From: Apostichopus californicus
Lineage: Eukaryota > Echinodermata > Holothuroidea > Aspidochirotida > Stichopodidae
Assembly (NCBI GenBank): GCA_020650975.1
Contig: JAIPMN010004200.1
Coordinates: 1 to 44,002, forward strand
Direction: 5' to 3'
Length of the DNA stretch: 44,002 nucleotides
Position numbers and translations under genes: made by a program. The notes beneath the pieces are model-generated. The model saw nothing but the letters and a program-made list of their open reading frames with translations. It did no database searches and was not told where the DNA came from. Shown piece after piece: positions 42,251 to 44,002 of the stretch (position 1 is its first letter; each line of letters begins with the position of its first letter).

Positions 42251-44002
42251 AAAAACTTATAAATGTTCTTGGTTTCCTTTTGAAGTATAATACATCTGTG
42301 TCCAATTTTGAAATTTATTTTTGCGAACAAACCAGAAGGCTTTTTATTTCTGAGCCAGTCCCTCTGTTGAACAGAGTATGGTGAGAGAAAACTATTTTTG
42401 TCATGAAATAGTTTGTAAAATTTTGAAATAAAGAGAAATACCAGGAGAATAATTTGCATATAGGGGGTTGATTACAGTAACAAGGCCAAAAATTCATCAG
42501 TTTTATTGTACAAATCAGCAAGTTGGATTTACTTGGCAGAGCTTTAGCACAATTACACCCTCCAACTGTTTTGTACCTTATCAACTTTTTATGAATGGTT
42601 TAATGGATAACATAGAGCATTTTTGTTAACCTTTTATAACTTAATGGAAAACCCTAACCAATGCAATCACAATGGCAAGGTTGGTGTGATGATTGTGCAT
42701 AAATATGCTCCCATGGGAAGGCAAATCTGAACGTATCTTATCACAATGTGAAAACAACTTTTGAGTACACAACATCTCACAAAGGAAAAGTGAGATGGAT
42801 TTCTTAATTCCCATGTGTATATCCCACATGTAGATGTTGCCTGTTGCTCTTTGTGGTGATCAAAGGTCACCAGAGGTAAAATTGCAAACATTGTTGCAAG
42901 GTTTTTCTCAAAAAGTTAATCTCTGATCGATCCCAAACTTCATATCAGGCTGCCACCTGTTAATGGCTAAAAGTCTTGTTTTTATTGGAAGTCAAAAGTA
43001 ATTTTTGTTCACAAAAAATCTTGTTTAGTCAGATTCAGAGATGAGGTGAACACATCAAAAAAGTGGAAACCTTGAGAGCATTGTACCTCAAGAAGGGAAT
43101 CTCCCTAATTTCTACATTATTCAACTTATTACGTCAATGGAACCTTTGTGCATGGTCACATTTTTGGTTTTACCAGAAAAAGTTATATTTCTCCCGTAAT
43201 CTCTTTTCTGCAACTTTCCATGGTTTAATAATGAAATTCTTAGTCGACTTCTGAATAGAAGTATAAAAAAAATATACTTTTTGAACACTCTGAAAGGACA
43301 CTCTGATGAGTACCTTGAGTGTTCAGCGAGAAAAAGACTTGTATATCTGAGGTCACAAAATTTCTAACCTAATTCTGGCCAAAAAAGTCTTTCTTCATTA
43401 AAATATCCTGTTAAAAATAACAAGGAGCTTCCTATCAAATATCTTGTGTAAATATACAATTTCTATATGGATTGACCTTGGTACAGATTAATCGATGCTG
43501 AGATATGAATAGCTATGAATCATGTACATATTGTTATGTAAACTGCACATAACATGTACTGTGCCATACACTTATCATATGGATCTACATAGCTGCTGGG
43601 GTATGTCATCTTCAAAGTAGCGAGGTGAATTTGACCTGGCTATGGTATGAAGTTTTGTTAAGAATTATTTCAAGTCCTCAGCTAACTATACTTTTAGTGA
43701 AAAGGAAAGAACAACTTCCAAGATTACAACTAAAAAAATGAAATAATATATTTGTATTACCCCTTGTATTACATAAATCAGCATGTCACTGGAAAACACT
43801 AAAACTCAAGATAAAATACAGACAATATCTATAAAATCTTTTTATTAAAAGCCCATTCAGTAGAAAAACAGTAATTTCATGTGAGATGATCAAGCCAAGA
43901 AGCTGAATACAAAATGTTGGAAGCATGGCAAGTATGATAAGAAACCAGCACTTTGAGAGTGCAACTAGAACTTGGGGGGGGGGGGGTGGGGAGGGAGAAA
44001 GA
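42251..44002. other. Interval without recognised features
   Basis: AT-rich DNA. The open frames are low-complexity translations (many K, I, F, Y) with no domain. A G-run lies at 43974-43986 near the window end. Confidence 0.5.

Noticed and set aside
42013..42459. 148-residue minus-strand ORF
   Set aside because: The translation is dominated by K, I, F, Y and L as expected of AT-rich DNA, with no domain and no splice or promoter context.

Overview
This is a piece of an AT-rich animal nuclear genome. Genes are split by GT-AG introns. There are decayed CR1/L2-type LINEs, tRNA-derived SINEs, minisatellites and many homopolymeric C/G tracts. Nothing resembles a bacterial operon or a viral genome. 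The repeat flavour fits a marine invertebrate, possibly a deuterostome such as an echinoderm, but that placement is a guess.

Layout. 1-1471: minus-strand remains of a CR1-type LINE reverse transcriptase. 1472-1569: a LINE/SINE tail scrap and a microsatellite. 2050-2276: a possible but unproven terminal exon. 2277-13683: no convincing gene, but a SINE (about 8033-8345), a 50-bp GC-rich tandem repeat (9289-9490), a cluster of tRNA-like modules (9139-10260) and one copy of a dispersed repeat (about 10800-11110). 13684-32722: the main gene, a complete nine-coding-exon succinate-semialdehyde dehydrogenase (ALDH5A1/SSADH family) on the minus strand. Its largest intron holds two abutting minisatellites (14407-15959). 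Other introns hold an L2-type LINE 3' end, two further dispersed-repeat copies and several local duplications. 32743-37800: a gene-poor upstream region with another SINE. About 37800-42250: a plus-strand gene, with coding exons at 38775-39151, 40083-40272 and 40999-41109, for an unrecognised 225-residue charged, coiled-coil-like protein. 42250-44002: nothing recognised.

The SSADH gene and the plus-strand gene are divergent, with the intervening few kilobases probably carrying both promoters. SSADH would catalyse the last step of the GABA shunt (succinate semialdehyde to succinate with NAD+). The joined exons give 488 residues, the length I recall for mature human SSADH. The apparent start codon has an in-frame stop just upstream, so no mitochondrial presequence is encoded next to it. 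The residue equivalent to the human redox-switch second cysteine is serine. The partner gene has no recognised function. A ciliary role is only a speculation from its composition and one X-box-like site upstream. I found no clear previously undescribed system. The most unusual structures are the two-part intronic minisatellite with higher-order organisation, the tRNA-like module cluster and the three-copy dispersed repeat.
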